Under the pieces are notes generated by a model. The model worked only from the letters and a program-made list of their open reading frames with translations. It was not told the DNA's origin and did not search any database. Below, piece by piece: positions 63,949 to 64,000 of a stretch of DNA of 64,000 bases. Position 1 is the first letter of the stretch; each line of letters starts with the position of its first letter. The stretch is from contig JBHGNT010000002.1 in the NCBI GenBank assembly GCA_043228905.1, positions 12,586,001 through 12,650,000 on the forward strand, written 5' to 3'. The position numbers were made by a program, and so were the translations under genes. The DNA comes from Azolla caroliniana. Taxonomy: Eukaryota > Polypodiophyta.

Positions 63949-64000
63949 GGCTCCTCGTGCTCCTCTTGAGCATAACCCTTCATCTCTTGTGCATGCTCCA

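Larger units (their letters stand above)
62677..64000 (-). mobile_element. F2: second gag-only element, running off the window
   Basis: Minus-strand element with 3' LTR 62677-63586 (910 bp) and internal sequence from 63587. The LTR matches that of F but has gained about 200 bp of CCGG-type minisatellite (63331-63540). A polypurine tract (complement CTCACCCCCTCC at 63587-63598) abuts the LTR. Confidence 0.85.

Overview
The window holds no recognisable host gene. It is almost wholly retrotransposon sequence, nested and re-nested, as expected from the gene-poor part of a large land-plant genome. The evidence is Ty3/gypsy elements of the plant Tat-like type (FLDD-type reverse transcriptase, retropepsin with DGGSGVNVI, tRNA-Arg-like primer site), Ty1/copia elements primed by tRNA-iMet, plant-type L1 LINEs and tRNA-derived modules. 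The species cannot be read from the sequence. Element names (G = gypsy, C = copia, F = gag-only, L = LINE) are mine. LTR differences were counted by eye.

Layout. 1-16217: an old minus-strand gypsy relic (G0) is split by G1 (plus, 1485-15586, TSD TGAAC), and G1 is split by an apparently intact copia, C1 (plus, 9135-14768, TSD CAATC). 16218-19964: G4, a decayed gypsy of a different, sushi/chromovirus-like lineage. 19965-23410: a 3.4 kb pyrimidine-rich tandem array. 23411-28885: a tRNA-like module split by copia C2 (minus, TSD TAAAA). 29265-32318: LINE L-A (plus). 32302-33230: the 3' end of a plant L1, L-B (minus). 33271-41366: gypsy G2 (minus, TSD GTTCT), a relative of G1, inside a copia LTR scrap. 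41700-44165: G3, 3' half of a third relative. 44285-45062: copia relic C3. 45063-46729: L1 endonuclease part (minus). 46730-58325: copia relic C5 (minus), split by copia C4 (46802-51745, TSD GTGTG) and by the very young gag-only element F (52751-56164). 58326-59505: L1 ORF1 (minus). 60555-62676: start of copia C7 (plus), cut by a second F element (F2) that runs off the window.

The most interesting content is a long extra gene in G1, G2 and G3, between pol and the 3' LTR. It encodes a coiled-coil protein of about 930-965 residues with a conserved N-terminal domain, a conserved Trp-rich block near the C terminus and a conserved acidic end (DQS-x2-DIL). It has no signal peptide or membrane helix, so it is not envelope-like. 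The same three elements carry a hairpin and an invariant non-purine motif directly before the 3' LTR, where a polypurine tract would be expected, plus an A-tract just after pol. Because G1 lacks RT and RNase H, and G2 lacks the end of gag, protease and half of RT, none is autonomous.

Approximate LTR divergence: F 0.1%, C1 0.4%, G1 0.8%, G2 3%, C2 5%. This order agrees with the nesting. Only C1 looks coding-competent.
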